A stretch of 64,000 nucleotides of DNA from positions 1,612,001-1,676,000 of the forward strand of contig JAPEUQ010000008.1 in NCBI GenBank assembly GCA_027946365.1, in the 5' to 3' direction. Below the pieces are notes generated by a model. The model worked only from the letters and a program-made list of their open reading frames with translations. It searched no databases and had not been told where the DNA came from. This document shows positions 22,450 to 33,850 of the stretch, one piece after another. Source of the DNA: Kalmusia sp. IMI 367209 (lineage: Eukaryota; Ascomycota; Dothideomycetes; Pleosporales; Didymosphaeriaceae). Numbering within the stretch: the stretch's first letter is position 1; the number at the start of each line of letters is the position of its first letter. The position numbers and the translations under genes are program-made.

Positions 22450-25400
22450 ATGTCGCGGCAGGCTCAGGTCCCAGCCATGGACATGAAAATGGACGATCAG
22501 ACGTCAGTAGTAGTTGTGAAACATCTGCGCTCTACTAATTGCTTAGGTTGCACGATTCCTTATTTAACAAAGCCATTCACGCTGTCCAAGAAAGAGTCTC
22601 TGTCGTGGATCAATGGGCGTTGAGTCGTAATGACGGCGTCGCTTCATTATCAGAGCACTTGAATACAATCTGCAAGGACAACGAAACAGAGACACAAAAT
22701 CTGATGATGTGCGAGAAGAAGTTCATTGGCCTCGCGCGCGCGCTGGACCCATACTTTGATCTTCTTCTGGTTTCCACTCAAGCCAAGTCGGATTGGCGTA
22801 GGTCGTTGTGGGGGTTATTACATCTGGTCTTCAAGGTATCAACACCATAAATCGTCTTGATGGAATTCGCTGACCGAAATCAGTCTGGCAGTAATTACAC
22901 TTTGTTTCTAGAGAAAGCTGCGGGTCTGTTGGAGAGCATCACGCACTCGCTGCCGAATTACGAACGGAACCACGAAATTCATAAACGTCAACAGCACCTC
23001 CAAGACGAGCATCAAGGCGAGCAACGTCTTGCACTGCTGGCGTACGTGTATGCGGACCTTATTCAGCTCTTTTTGGAGCTGAACCAAATGTTCTCAAGAG
23101 CCTCCCACGGTATGTTAATTTTACGTACAAAAAAAACCGCTTCGGCTTGCGTATGTAATTTCCAGCTCAAAATATCCCGGTGGCCGTTTCCACTTCGGGA
23201 AACCCAGATGTGGCTTGTACGCAAGTGAACCACCAATTATTGGCGCACGTGAACGTGGGTTTCACATTGCAAAAGTCGCACAGCTTATTGCGAAAACATT
23301 TCGACCCAGTTGTCAGGCAGGAATGTAAACTCTCAAGTAACAGTTTGCAGGGGTGACATTACGCCATGTTCGCTTGTTTTCGCATACAACCTTGTGGAGG
23401 CCGCTCGACTCCCGTTTCGCGCAACTCGAGGCACATCTCGTTCGTCACAAAGTATGGCTAGAAAGCGAGATTGGGTGTCCCAACCAAGACTATGCGACGA
23501 TAGCGCAGCACCGCAGCGAGTACATCGAGTTCCTTGACAAGCAAGCTGAGGTGGAAGAGAGTCAGGATCTTATGGAGCATAGAATGGCTAAACGAAGTCA
23601 GTACCTGGCACGAATTATTGGATGTAAAATTGTTGTGCTGATATTCCTATAGTGAAAAGAGTTGATCGGGTCCAGGCCTGGCTTGACAGCAATTGTTCTT
23701 ACCGAGACGTCTACGAACACCGGCTGAAGCAACGACATCCCAATACCTGTGCCTGGTTTCTCGACAACGAAAAATATCTTCGCTGGAGAAACATTCCCTT
23801 CGATCACGAAGCGGCCAATGACACGGAACATCTTGAGGATGACTGGCAACATAGAGTGCTCTTTGTGCAAGGTATGCCATCCTTTACAGTAAAGCTCCTA
23901 CAATAGAATTGACTATGATCGACTCACGGACAACGAAGGACTATCGTAGATCAACCACATATAATTAATTGCTGTGCTAATAAGTAGATAGCTGAGTCAG
24001 GTTTCGGGAAAAGCTTTCTGTCTGGCACAGTGATTGACGATCTCGGTATCGAGGCGGGCAACCTGAGTATTGATGATGACCATGAGCCACCATCTACTGC
24101 ATTCTATCATTTCAATGCAGCACATTCGTACTGCATCCACCCCGATGATGCTTTTCGAGCGCTCACAGACCAGCTTCTTCATACTCATCGACACCATCGA
24201 ACTACCTTGGATGCTATATCCTTGCTTATGCGCAAGACACCGTCACAAGCGAAGGCAACATCGGATGAAGTCCTCTCTATCCTTGCACTGATTTTACGGC
24301 AGCACCCAACATTTCTTGTCATTGACGGAATTGACGAATGTAGTGAAATTGAGCTCCTACTTCGCAACCTACCGGAGCTCTGTCGCAGATCCGATACACG
24401 AGTCATCCTATTCGGCAGACCGAATGTCAAGATTCCAAACGAATATCACAAATGGGCAACAGATGCACCGCACATTGTGGCACTCGATAATAACAGCAAC
24501 CAGCACGACGTAGAAGCCTACATTGTTGACAATCTTCATGAGCTCGCCGATAAGGGGTTCTTTGGGATTTCCATGGATCGGACGCTAATTACCTCCATAG
24601 CTAAGAGGTCCAAGGGCAACTTTCTCTGGGCCAGCGCACTATTGAAGTATCTACGGTCGCCGCTACTATCTCCCGATGAACGCCGCTTGCAGCTGGAGAG
24701 TACTCACGATTTAGACGGCTTGGAGGCAATATATAGTCATATCCTATCATTACTCGATCTACGGCCGCAACCAGAGAAGCGCTTTGTTTCCGGTGTCTTC
24801 CGCTTGTTGGCAATGTCAATTCATCGACCATGCGACCGAGGTTTTCGGATAGCGCTTGCCATCACCCCGGGTCAACGTACAGTTGAATCTGGCGTTGATC
24901 TCAACACCATTGAGTCCATCCCTCAGCTTACCTGCGGCCTGGTCGAAGTCACAGCCTGTAGCGTAATATTCACGCATAGGTCTGTTAGAGAATACCTCCA
25001 AGCGATAGCCACTGAGTCCAGCGCATTCAGTCTCTCCGACGAGAGTCTCGCGCACGCTCATCTTGCGGCATGCTGTATTTCATTCCTCGCATTCGATATT
25101 CCGAAACGGCCATTGGGCCGATTAAGCCCAAACGCCTCCCGGCTCCGACCAATAGTCCAAGTATCAAGTAGCGGCACTAGCATGAGGACAAGCAAATCCG
25201 GCGACAGCGGCTATAAGTCTATGTCCTCAGCTTTCGATCCAGAGAACCTCGCCCCTCCAGGAACAACATCTATACCCCTCTCCCCAACTCCTCCAGCCCA
25301 GCATCAACCCGCCTTTGATGCCGACCTCCCCTTCCTCCGCTACGCGAGCCTCTGCTGGCCTGTTCATCTCACACGCGCCCTCACACCTTCCGATCATTCC

Positions 25401-25754
25401 AATCACCCAGCTACACCGCAACAGTATCCCTGGCTCACGTCCCTCTCAACCTTTCTGACCGACCGCGCCGCAGTCACCGCCTGGGTCGAAGCCTCGTGGC
25501 GCTACAACCTACCACCGAACCTGTCGCGGCTGGTTCCATTGCTTGAGGCGATCAAGAGTCGCACGCCGCCGGCGACCATAGAGGGGAGGGAGCTAAGGTG
25601 GGTGGTGCATGGGGTGAGGCAGCTGAGTGAGAGTTTGAGGGAGTTGAAGGAGGGTTATGGGATTACGTTGAGAGGGGAACCAGGGTTGGTGTGGGGTTGG
25701 AGAGGTGGGGCGTGGGTGGCGTGGGAGGGTGAAAGGTTCCTGGAAGGTTGGTAG
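22450..25754 (+). CDS. STAND NTPase with N-terminal DUF7708-like domain (fungal NLR-like), 931 aa, six exons
   Basis: Exons: 22450-22502, 22547-22835, 22884-23109, 23351-23596, 23653-23871, 23992-25754; all phases agree. The N-terminal domain (about 60-190) has ALDPYFDLLLVSTQAKSDW, WGLLHLVFK, and YVYADLIQLFLELNQMF, which I recognise as the DUF7708 region found ahead of NTPase domains in many fungal NLR-like proteins. After a helical linker (LWRPLDSRFAQLEAHLVRHK) comes the P-loop AESGFGKSFLS (AxxxxGKS, Ala in place of the usual first Gly) and Walker B FLVIDGIDECSE. Later blocks include RVILFGRPNV, RSKGNFLWASALLKYL and RSVREYLQA. The C-terminus has no WD40, ankyrin or TPR repeats but a Ser/Pro-rich loop and LPFLRYASLCWPVHLTRAL. 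A role in non-self recognition is inference. The 241-nt third intron contains an open frame that could be an extra exon. Confidence 0.85.
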
Positions 25755-26563
25755 GAAAAGAAAGGTTGTCGTATGAAGAGGTACGGCTGCGTACCATCCC
25801 AGCTCTTACATCCGGGTCATTAGCATATTCAATTACGTTCGTATTATAGATCTTGAAGTACCTGGCCGATTTCGAAACCGTTCGCGAAGACCCAATGACG
25901 CCCTCCATTGTACTTAGTCTGAGTCTTTGGCCAGGCTCAGCGCGAGCCACATATGTGAATTGAAAACAGGATTCGTAACGCCAACATATAGGTTTAGGAC
26001 CAGAGATGCCTACTTTCCTATGAACAAACGGCTGCCGCTATTGGCGACATCAAGTGGCGAGCATCAGGGAGGGAACGTACCGCCCACCTCAACTTCCTAC
26101 CTTGACCTCGGCCGAATTTTCGTCTTTCTTGATACTGCAGCCTTCATGGCCCACGGGTGAGCCGATATGGTGACAATTCAACGCCGTCAAAGCGAATAAA
26201 AAAAGCACCCCTTGCTCCTCCAACTGGCTCGTGGAGATGCCTCGCTTTATTGTTGCACGGATTCGACCGAGCGATGTGGCTGATTGAGACATGGAGCATT
26301 GTAGGGCGAACTACTACAGGATGCATGATGCAGAAGAGGGAGAAGTGCGTGTTCTTGCTTACTGGAGGCAAACGGGTAAGTTTACTGTATGCATGTGTTC
26401 TTTGTCTTTGGAGATAAGTGTTAGATGGCGACTACTACCTGTAACGTGGGTTGTTATTTGCAACTACTATCATCGTCTCGTTGTCCTGGTGTATGCATCG
26501 TTGGAATTGCGCTATTATTTTCCAATGCTGTCAAGGTCACTGGGTCTAGCTAGAAAGGGCTCG

Positions 26564-26600
<37 letters not shown>

Positions 26601-27101
26601 GAAATATATCATCATCGCGTATATAACATTGAGATACGACCTTGTTTTAACATACGATTTTCTTTGGCAATCTTGAAGAGACTTTGTTTTTGTTTGTTTT
26701 AATATTACAGAACTTATTGCTCATTGCGTCACAAAAGCCCCTAGAATGATATAACGTTGAAAAAGTGGTATTACTATCGTTTTTCCGGAACGGATCGAGT
26801 GATTGCGCCAGGCTCTCCGTGGATTTGAGGGTGAACGGCTAATCAGATCATCTACGATGAATTGAGCATTTGAGATCAGCTGGCTGAATGTTTGATTTGT
26901 TTACTGTTGACGGATTCAATTTTTAGTACAACGTGGAGAAATTGGTGGAGGTTGTGAGGCTGATGTCGATCCTTGGCGCCTACCGCCGAAGTGTTGACGC
27001 GACCTCACACCTCTAACATCTTTGCGCACCCCTGCAAAACCATCAACGCAAACCTTCTACCACCCTCGCTCATCGCCGAACCGACACTGATACCCCGCGC
27101 A
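25755..27101. other. Intergenic region with GA microsatellite
   Basis: No gene seen. A (GA)n dinucleotide tract of about 30 bp lies at 26565-26597. The right part (26600-26950) is AT-rich. Confidence 0.45.
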
Positions 27102-29073
27102 ATGGCGTCCGGCCGCGATGTGCGCGATATGCTCGGTCTGCCCATGGGCGGCGATGCGCAGAAGGGCGCTGTACAGAAGCGATCGAAGGCCGCGGCGCCC
27201 GTGAGGAGAATACGTACGTCACAGGCATACATTTGGCTGGGCAGCTTTCGAAAGACATTATGTGGCTGACGGAGATTGTATAGAGGGCGTTGCGCGTGAG
27301 GTTGCGGCGCTGTACGGCGAACGGCCGCCGCCCGTAGCAGTCTACGAGGAAAAGAAGGCATATCGCGCGAAAAGGCAGAACCAAGGCCCCGCGAAGAAAT
27401 GGTAGGCCTCTTGTCCACCACCAAGCGCGTGTTTACATACTAATTGCGCGGTGTCTAGGGTACAGCAGCCCTTTATAAATCAAGCTCGCAGCGACGGTCT
27501 CATTCTCAAACACTGGAAGCGGAAACCCACGATCGCACCACCGGTTCAGGATGGCGAAGACGTGGCTATGGATGAAGCTGAGAGTGCAGAGCCCTACATC
27601 GAACACAACGGCGACTTTGTCAAGTACAACATCCAAGTGGATCTACCCACATTCACAGACGAAGAGTATGATGCGCATTTGCGGAGCGATAGCTGGAGTA
27701 GAGAAGAGACGGACTACTTGTTTGAGGTCGTAAAGGACTATTCATATCGGTGGGCAGTCATATGGGACCGTTACGATTACCAACCTGCGAATAATTCGCA
27801 TCTCACGCAAGAGACAGTCAATGGGGATGCAAGCCAGGCGCTGGCGGCTCTGCCATTTGCGCCACCAAAGCAACGGACTGTGGAAGACTTGAAAGCAAGA
27901 TTCTATGATATTTCCGCAAAGTTGATGAAGTTACGGATACCAGAGATGCAGATGGACGCGGAACAGTACACCCTCTACGAGACGCTCTCGAAGTTCGATC
28001 CCAACATGGAGCGCAACAGAAAGACGCTGGCTGCTGCACTGATGAATCGCAATATGGACGAGGTGAAGGAAGAGGAGTTCCTACTCGCAGAGCTACAACG
28101 CATCAACATGGCCGCCAACCGCCTGGACGCAGAGCGTGAGGAGCTACGCGCACGCCTTGATGCTCCGCAAGCGAACCAGCAAGTATCCGCGGGCATGGCC
28201 TCATTCACATCATCACAGGCACTGCAAGCACTTTTTACACAACTGTTTGCTCAAGATAGGTCCAAGAAACGTGCCTCAGGCGGCGGTACTGGGCCCTCCC
28301 GCATTAGCCTCAACACAAACGACATCCTACAGACTCCATCCTCAGCCAATGCCCAAATGTCGGCAGCCGCGCGCCGGCAATCTATGGTCACCAATCAATC
28401 CGCGCAGACTCCCATACGTACACTATCACCACAACAAGAGTACCGGTATAACGTCTCCACACATGACCGTCTTACGTCGGGCGTCACGTTTGGGTCAGAC
28501 AAACTCCTTAAGATGCGACAGGCGAAGAGCAACGTGCAGACACAGAAGATTGCAGCGGCACTCGCAGAGCTGGGTATAAGCGAGGTGATCAGTCTACCGA
28601 CAAGCAAAGTTGGCGAGGCATTTGAGCAACTGATCGGGAAGGTCGGCAAGTTGTTGGACGTGCGAAAAGTGCGAGAGAAAGAGGAGGGCGAGTGCCGCGT
28701 CTTGGAAGCCATGAAAGAGAGGCGCAACTCGGAGGCCCACAATGGCGATCGGTCCATGTCCAATGGGACGTCGGTTGAGCCGCAGACGAAGCAGGAGATT
28801 CCCGATTCTCAGTCACAGACGCCTGGTCTAGATGGGGAGGGCGAGGTAGAGGACGATGACAACGACGCTGATGGCGACGCAGACATGGATGCCGATGGCG
28901 AGCCGGATGTCGATGCCGAGGGGGAGGAGGATGAGGATGAGGATGCAGAAGGAGAGGAGGAGAGCAGGCAACCAAGTGAGACGGTCAGTAGGGCTGTGAG
29001 CGTAGGCCACAAGAGGAGCGCCAGTGTTCTGAGTCAGGGGAGCAATCAGAGCTCCAAGCGAGCGAGAAAATAA
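27102..29073 (+). CDS. SWC4: SWR1/NuA4 complex subunit Swc4 (DMAP1 homologue), 614 aa, three exons
   Basis: Exons 27102-27213, 27284-27401 and 27459-29073; introns of 70 and 57 nt with CTGAC and CTAAT branch sites. The start MASGRDVRDMLGLPMGG is the Swc4/DMAP1 hallmark. Exon 2 reads REVAALYGERPPPVAVYEEK. Exon 3 begins VQQPFINQARSDGLILKHW and carries the SANT/Myb-like DNA-binding block (WSREETDYLFEVVKDYSYRW, about residues 155-185). A central helical region (EEEFLLAELQRINMAANRLD) and DMAP1-like segment (GVTFGSDKLLKMRQ, ISEVISLPTSKVGEAFEQLI) follow. The C-terminus is a long Asp/Glu repeat then a basic Ser-rich tail. Swc4 is a shared subunit of the SWR1 (H2A.Z deposition) and NuA4 acetyltransferase complexes, so it acts in the nucleus. 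Confidence 0.95.
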
Positions 29074-29816
29074 CCTACCTGCTCCCATGGGAAAACCTTT
29101 GATATGCATAGCGTCGGCGTTCGGAGAATATTACGGCCATCATAAACACACCGTATCCAATTTTCGGGTAGCATTGCTAGCTGGACCCCAAATACAAGAG
29201 TCGCCTTTGCGTCAATGTGAGTTTTGTGTATGTGCTGTCGTAGACCAAAGGTCAGAAAAAGCATTATTGACCAAAACGTACCGTCATGTCTTACGCGAAT
29301 CAAAGCTGTCCTCAGGTTTGTACCTTGGGACTGCAGATGGATGGGCATGGACGCACACACAAATGACTTCCCTGCGTCCGTGACATACATGTACAGCACT
29401 CGACCCAAAGCCAATAAACGCAAGGTGGCTCAGGTTATACTATAATACATCTTGTACATGACGAAGTATGTACAGGCTTGTATGTCGGTCATCTTGTGAT
29501 ATAGATTTCCAATGGTCATGTGTGTGGAAAGATTGGCAGTTTAGCGCTAAGTTCAATCGAGCGACCTGGGTGAATGTTTTTCAAGCCGAACATATCAAAG
29601 CGACAGTTTCCCTTGCAGACTCGCTCTCTCTGCCTATAACCCTCCAGCTCTCATTGATCTTCCAAGACTTTCACTGACGTCACGTTGACCTCTCTTCGGC
29701 ACCTCCTTCCGCCTTTACCTCACCGCTCTCTCACACACTCTTGGTCACCCATCTAGACACCCATCCGCGCTAGCCAATCTTTGGTATCGCTAGTCACTAG
29801 CGTGCTTTCCTCCCAC
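29074..29816. other. Intergenic region upstream of the U2 snRNA gene
   Basis: No coding sequence recognised. The last 120 bp are pyrimidine-rich and hold a CCAAT box (about 29773-29777), which may belong to the U2 promoter. Confidence 0.4.
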
Positions 29817-29824
29817 TATATAAA
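29817..29824 (+). promoter_or_regulatory. TATA box of the U2 snRNA gene
   Basis: The sequence TATATAAA lies about 30 bp upstream of the inferred U2 5' end, the usual Pol II TATA-to-start distance in fungi. It is one of the few canonical TATA boxes visible in the window. Confidence 0.7.
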
Positions 29825-29852
29825 GCCGCCCGCACCGCGTCCACTCTTGCTC

Positions 29853-30206
29853 CTTAGCTCTCTTTGCCTTTTGGTAAGCACCCCCCAACACTTGGTATCC
29901 TCTCATCGCTTCTTTGCTAACTCTTGCGTAGGCTTAGATCAAGTGTAGTATCTGTTCTTTTCAGTTTAATCTCTGAAAGTGAGTCCTGTCATTGCCTCCA
30001 CCTTGGTCCCTTTGCTAACAGTCGCAGCGTGACTACGGTCACATTTTCAAGATTATTCCTATTTTTGAAATCGGGTCTCCTCTCACTGGGCTTGCTCATA
30101 GTTGAGACCATAGTGTCGCCAGTGTAAGTTCTTCCCGTCCTCATTCATGCATGGTTAATATTTGCTAACCTCAACTCTAGATTGCACTATCTCTGGCTGA
30201 CGCGAA
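29853..30206 (+). ncRNA. U2: U2 spliceosomal snRNA gene interrupted by three introns
   Basis: Four exons (about 29853-29873, 29932-29978, 30028-30123, 30181 to about 30206) splice to roughly 190 nt, the usual U2 size. Joined exons 1 and 2 give CTCTTTGCCTTTTG+GCTTAG then GATCAAGTGTAGTATCTG and TTCTTTTCAG, the near-invariant U2 5' domain; the branch-recognition GTAGTA is at 29945-29950. Stem IIa is TTCAG/CTGAA. Stem IIb is GTGAC-TACG-GTCAC (30029-30042), capped by a UACG tetraloop. The Sm site ATTTTTG is at 30061-30067. Stem III pairs GGTCTC (30074) with GAGACC (30104). Stem IV pairs 30113-30122 with 30193-30203, and its loop, TATTGCACTATCT, forms only after intron 3 is removed. Introns are 29874-29931 (58 nt), 29979-30027 (49 nt), 30124-30180 (57 nt), each with GTRAG start, TTTGCTAAC and AG end. 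The 5' and 3' ends are estimates. Confidence 0.93.
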
Positions 30207-31194
30207 CACATCCCTTTTCATTGAGCTGTCTAGCTGCTGCTAGCACTTGAGGAAGAATCAGTTGCGTTTTTCCTGTCTGCAAGGTGGGAATGTGTAGCTG
30301 GCTGGCTTGATGGTTCGCATCCGCTAGAGGTGGTTGCGATACCTTAAACATATCTACTACTCTCTAGCTGATGCGGATCGTTCTCATTTAAGTTTTTGGC
30401 TGTTGCTGTTGTGGCTTGGACCTCGAAGATTTCCCCTCGGGTCTTCCGACTGTGTTGGATGCTTGAGAAGGATAGATATACTGGGGTGGTGCCATGAGAC
30501 TGTACGTGTGTATGTACCTGTGCTGTCTACTATACGGCTACTACGGCGGTAGAACCTTCTTTCCGGAAAAGAAGCCAAAGAGCGGGGTGCAGCTACATTC
30601 GTCTATCTCACTCACCGTCCTTAGGAGTCTGATGTATCTTGATCGGCGTATGACGAAATCGGTCAGAGGTAAAGAGACAGCATGACGTTCACACACATTG
30701 CATCGGGTTTGGTCATGAGAACTGGGCGAGACTGGAGGGATTGGGGCAGTTGCGCGCTGCGTGAACGCACAGGTACTCAGGTAAGGCTCTACACTTGTGC
30801 GCCTGGTGCCATTGACGACTTCTTTAGCAAGGCACGGGCGCGTGTGAGCTCGGAGTATTCGCATGCTACAGGACGTCAGTAGAGGGTACTTCGGCAAGAG
30901 ATAATGCAGCAGCCTATGCGTAGACAGTTTGTTAAAAATTCCATACTCTCACGTCTTTCTACAGCAAATAGATCCCAAGCAGCCCGAACATCACCTAGAT
31001 CAATGCTTTCAACCGGCTAATCTGATAACGTGCGTCAATTCTATCGCCATCGCTAACCGAGACCCATGTGACAACGCCAGATCATACAGTACAGCCCACC
31101 AATGCACCTGAAAGCTCACAAAAGCTACCCGAACCTTTTTCCCAGTCATAGTGTGGTATTGCCTCGCTCCCCTCTCGTGCGTAACCGACGGCTC
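30207..31194. other. Intergenic region downstream of U2
   Basis: No coding sequence supported; several TTGAG/CTAGCTG-rich stretches right after U2 could belong to its 3'-end processing signal, but I recognise no defined element. Confidence 0.35.
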
Positions 31195-31967
31195 TTATGT
31201 GAGCTTCTGTTTGATGAAGAAGGCGCGCAAATGTGACAGTTGCCATGCGCAGGTAATACCAAGGACAGCAAGCTGGATCAAGGTCCAGCGGACGACGCGG
31301 GCATTCGTGTGTTCGGACTGGTCGCGGAACTCGGCTTCACGCTCCTGTACAACAATCAGCGTCCTTCTCGCAGACTTATTCGTTGTTAACATGGAGGCCA
31401 CATACCCGTTGGAACACCTGCTCCCTCCTCACATCCGCCAATCGACTGTTTAAATCCCTGACCTTTTGTGCCAAATCATCAATTTTGCCCTTATCCGTGC
31501 TCTCAATCTTACTCGTCTCGCCAATGGCCAGATCCAACGTAAATTTCACGCTCGCATGTACGCCGCTGCCGAACCACGCATTGCCCTGCTGCACGTTCTG
31601 GGGCACGACGCACAGTCGGTGCTCGCCGCTGTCAGCCGCGCTGAATGTGAATTTGCCGTTGTTATTACCGCGCTGGGCGACGACGCGGTGGTTGTTGTCG
31701 AAAGTCTCTTCGACTGTGATGAAGACGCCCACTTCGGGTTTAGAGATGTAGTTTTTGGCATTATCGTCCCAGACTTTAACGTCGTAGTGACCTGGACTTA
31801 TGAGTGGAAAATCCTTTCGAGAAAAAAGGAGAAAGCATACCGACTACTAGCGTGTCCTTTGGGAGTTCTTCAAAGAAGCACTTCTGGACTGCGCCGTCGA
31901 TGAAGAAGTGTAGCGCTTGCGATGGGACCGCTAGCACGGCAGCGAGGAACAGAGACGGTCGCCACAT
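31195..31967 (-). CDS. p24 family (emp24/gp25L, GOLD domain) cargo receptor, Erp1-like, 220 aa
   Basis: Exons on the minus strand are 31967-31841, 31791-31406 and 31344-31195, with 49- and 61-nt introns. A cleavable signal peptide (MWRPSLFLAAVLAVPSQA) precedes LHFFIDGAVQKCFFEELPKD, the start of the lumenal GOLD domain; its paired Cys is in GEHRLCVVPQN. A coiled-coil stem (KIDDLAQKVRDLNSRLADVR, then EREAEFRDQSEHTNARVVRW) leads to one TM helix (TLIQLAVLGITCAWQL). The cytosolic tail is short, SHLRAFFIKQKLT, with the FF motif and lysines used for COPII/COPI sorting. The EELPKDT block points to the alpha (Erp1/5/6) branch. The family cycles between ER and Golgi and selects cargo such as GPI proteins. 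Function assigned from family knowledge. Confidence 0.93.
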
Positions 31968-32683
31968 GGTGAGGGGCTGATTACGCCGCGGAGAAGGGGA
32001 ACGGCGTGGAGCTGTGGTGTTGTGCTGCGGCGTGAGATATCTTGAAGTCGAGGACCCGTGTCGCCAAGTTAGCTGTTCGTAAACGGCTAGCGCGAAACAA
32101 GGGAGGGAAGTGCCATCGTGGTCGTTCCATGATGCCCTTGCTCCTCCTCGTCCATCCGGTTAGGTAAAATCAGGTGCAGCGGGTCTCTCAGTGGAAAAGC
32201 CCTCCGTGTACTCCTACGCAATAGGGTTTGGGTTTCGACTTGATTCAATCAGCGCGTTAGCGGTCCATCGACCAGAACCTCGCAGGAACTTATCTCTTCG
32301 ACGTGTCTACTCTACTTGGGTCCAAAATATATCACGCTGAAGGATCTTCACTTCAGATCTAATTCCGGCATAGAACAATTGCACTGTGCACTTCGCCCGG
32401 TCCAACACAAGTCTTCTCAAGTGCTGACAGTCATCCGCGAATACCGACCCCGCATAAGCTTGGATTCCAAGCGTCTCTAGGATTGATTTAAAGAGGCACA
32501 TCCCATCCCGAAGGAATAATGTACTTTTAGTACAGCTTCAGCTATCCAATCTAAACTTCTCACTACGATTCTGAAGTCACTTCCTACCTTTCGACCTCTA
32601 GCCTCTAACCTCCCCCAACCCAATAGCACCACCACCACCACCACCACCACCACCACCTCTGCTTGTAGCCAAGAGCATCCAAT
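31968..32683. promoter_or_regulatory. Divergent intergenic region (p24 / dehydrogenase) with CAC repeat
   Basis: The two start codons face away from each other across about 715 bp. A (CAC)n tract of about 30 bp lies at 32627-32657, within the 5' leader of the dehydrogenase gene. Confidence 0.4.
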
Positions 32684-33850
32684 ATGTCACTCCTTCAACC
32701 CGATGCATCAACATTCGCCACCCTCAAATCGATCCCAAAAACAATTCTCATAACAGGTGGCTCTTCCGGAATTGGCCTCGCAACGGCAACTTACCTCTCC
32801 ACCCTCAACCCCTCCCACAATCTCATCCTTCTCGACCTCAATCCACCCCCATCTACCTTTCCCCACAATCCATCCCATACCCTCTTCCTCCAATGCGATA
32901 TCATGTCTTGGACGTCGCAGCGCGCCGCGTTCGAAACAGCCTACGCCCACTTCAACCGCATTGACGCCGTGTTCGTCAATGCAGGTATCATGGAATATAA
33001 GGATCAATTATTTACGGATGAGCTGGATGGGGAGGGAAAGTTGAAGGAACCGGATAGGAGGACGTTGAGGGTTGATTTGGAAGGAGTAGGTGACACGACG
33101 AAGCTCGCAATTCACTATCTGAAGAAGAATGGTAAGGATGGTGGGAGTATTGTCTTAACGGCTAGTGTTGCGGGATACCTAGGGTTTACAGGGGCGCCAT
33201 TTTATTCTGCGGCGAAGCATGGTGTGTATGACTCGATTTCTCTCCCCTCTTCGTTTGCATTCTCTGCAGCTTCCCGGTAAAGTGTCTTTTTTACACGTCC
33301 AGGCGATTCTCAAGCGCGGCTTATCATGACCACAACACTCGACTCAAATATTGACATTATACCCATAGGCGTCGTTGGTCTATTGCGCTGCCTCAAAGCT
33401 GAAACATCCAAACTCAATATATCCATCTCCTGCATTGCTCCAGGGATAACTATCACACCGTTGCTAAATGCATCCGAGACATCACCCTCAGATCGCACCC
33501 CGGAAGCCTACGCAAAGCAGATGGCAGCCGCAGGCGTACCTATCAATCGCGTGGAATCCGTTGCGTTGGCCGTGTGCTTTCTTCTCGATCAGGGAATGAA
33601 GGTGAGTTATGCATGCTTTTACATGATCATTTGAGCTAGGGATATCTATAATATCTAGTTGCTTAAATATATTCTAACGTAATCAAAGTACAACGGCGCA
33701 GGTATATTTATTCAAAACGACAAGTTCTGGGACTTTGAGAGAGGGCTCGCGAAGAGCAGGGCGAGTTGGATGAGTCAAGAGATGCTCGACGATTTCCGTG
33801 GGGGTCGTAAAGCTGAAGTATTCGACGTCTCATCGAAAGCTAAAATCTGA
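32684..33850 (+). CDS. Short-chain dehydrogenase/reductase, 310 aa, three exons
   Basis: Exons 32684-33221, 33369-33601 and 33689-33850; introns are 147 and 87 nt, the first unusually long for this window. The Rossmann nucleotide-binding motif is TGGSSGIG (residues 24-31), the adenine-ring Asp sits in ILLDLNPPP (favouring NAD over NADP), VNAG follows, and the catalytic pair is Tyr174/Lys178 in FYSAAKHG with the Ser in IVLTASVAGY. The later ISCIAPGITITPLL fits the classical SDR PG motif. The third exon supplies YNGAGIFIQNDKFWDFERG. It resembles fungal 15-hydroxyprostaglandin-dehydrogenase-like SDRs, but the substrate is not known. The 5' end of intron 1 falls inside the glycine codon after the active-site Lys. 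Confidence 0.9.

Noticed and set aside
26565..26597. GA tract as a possible regulatory element
   Set aside because: Simple microsatellite with no adjacent supporting signal.
29853..30206. Reading the U2 locus as a broken pseudogene
   Set aside because: Every interruption has GT...AG ends, a branch site, and removal restores all U2 structures exactly; random decay would not do this. A TATA box is correctly placed.
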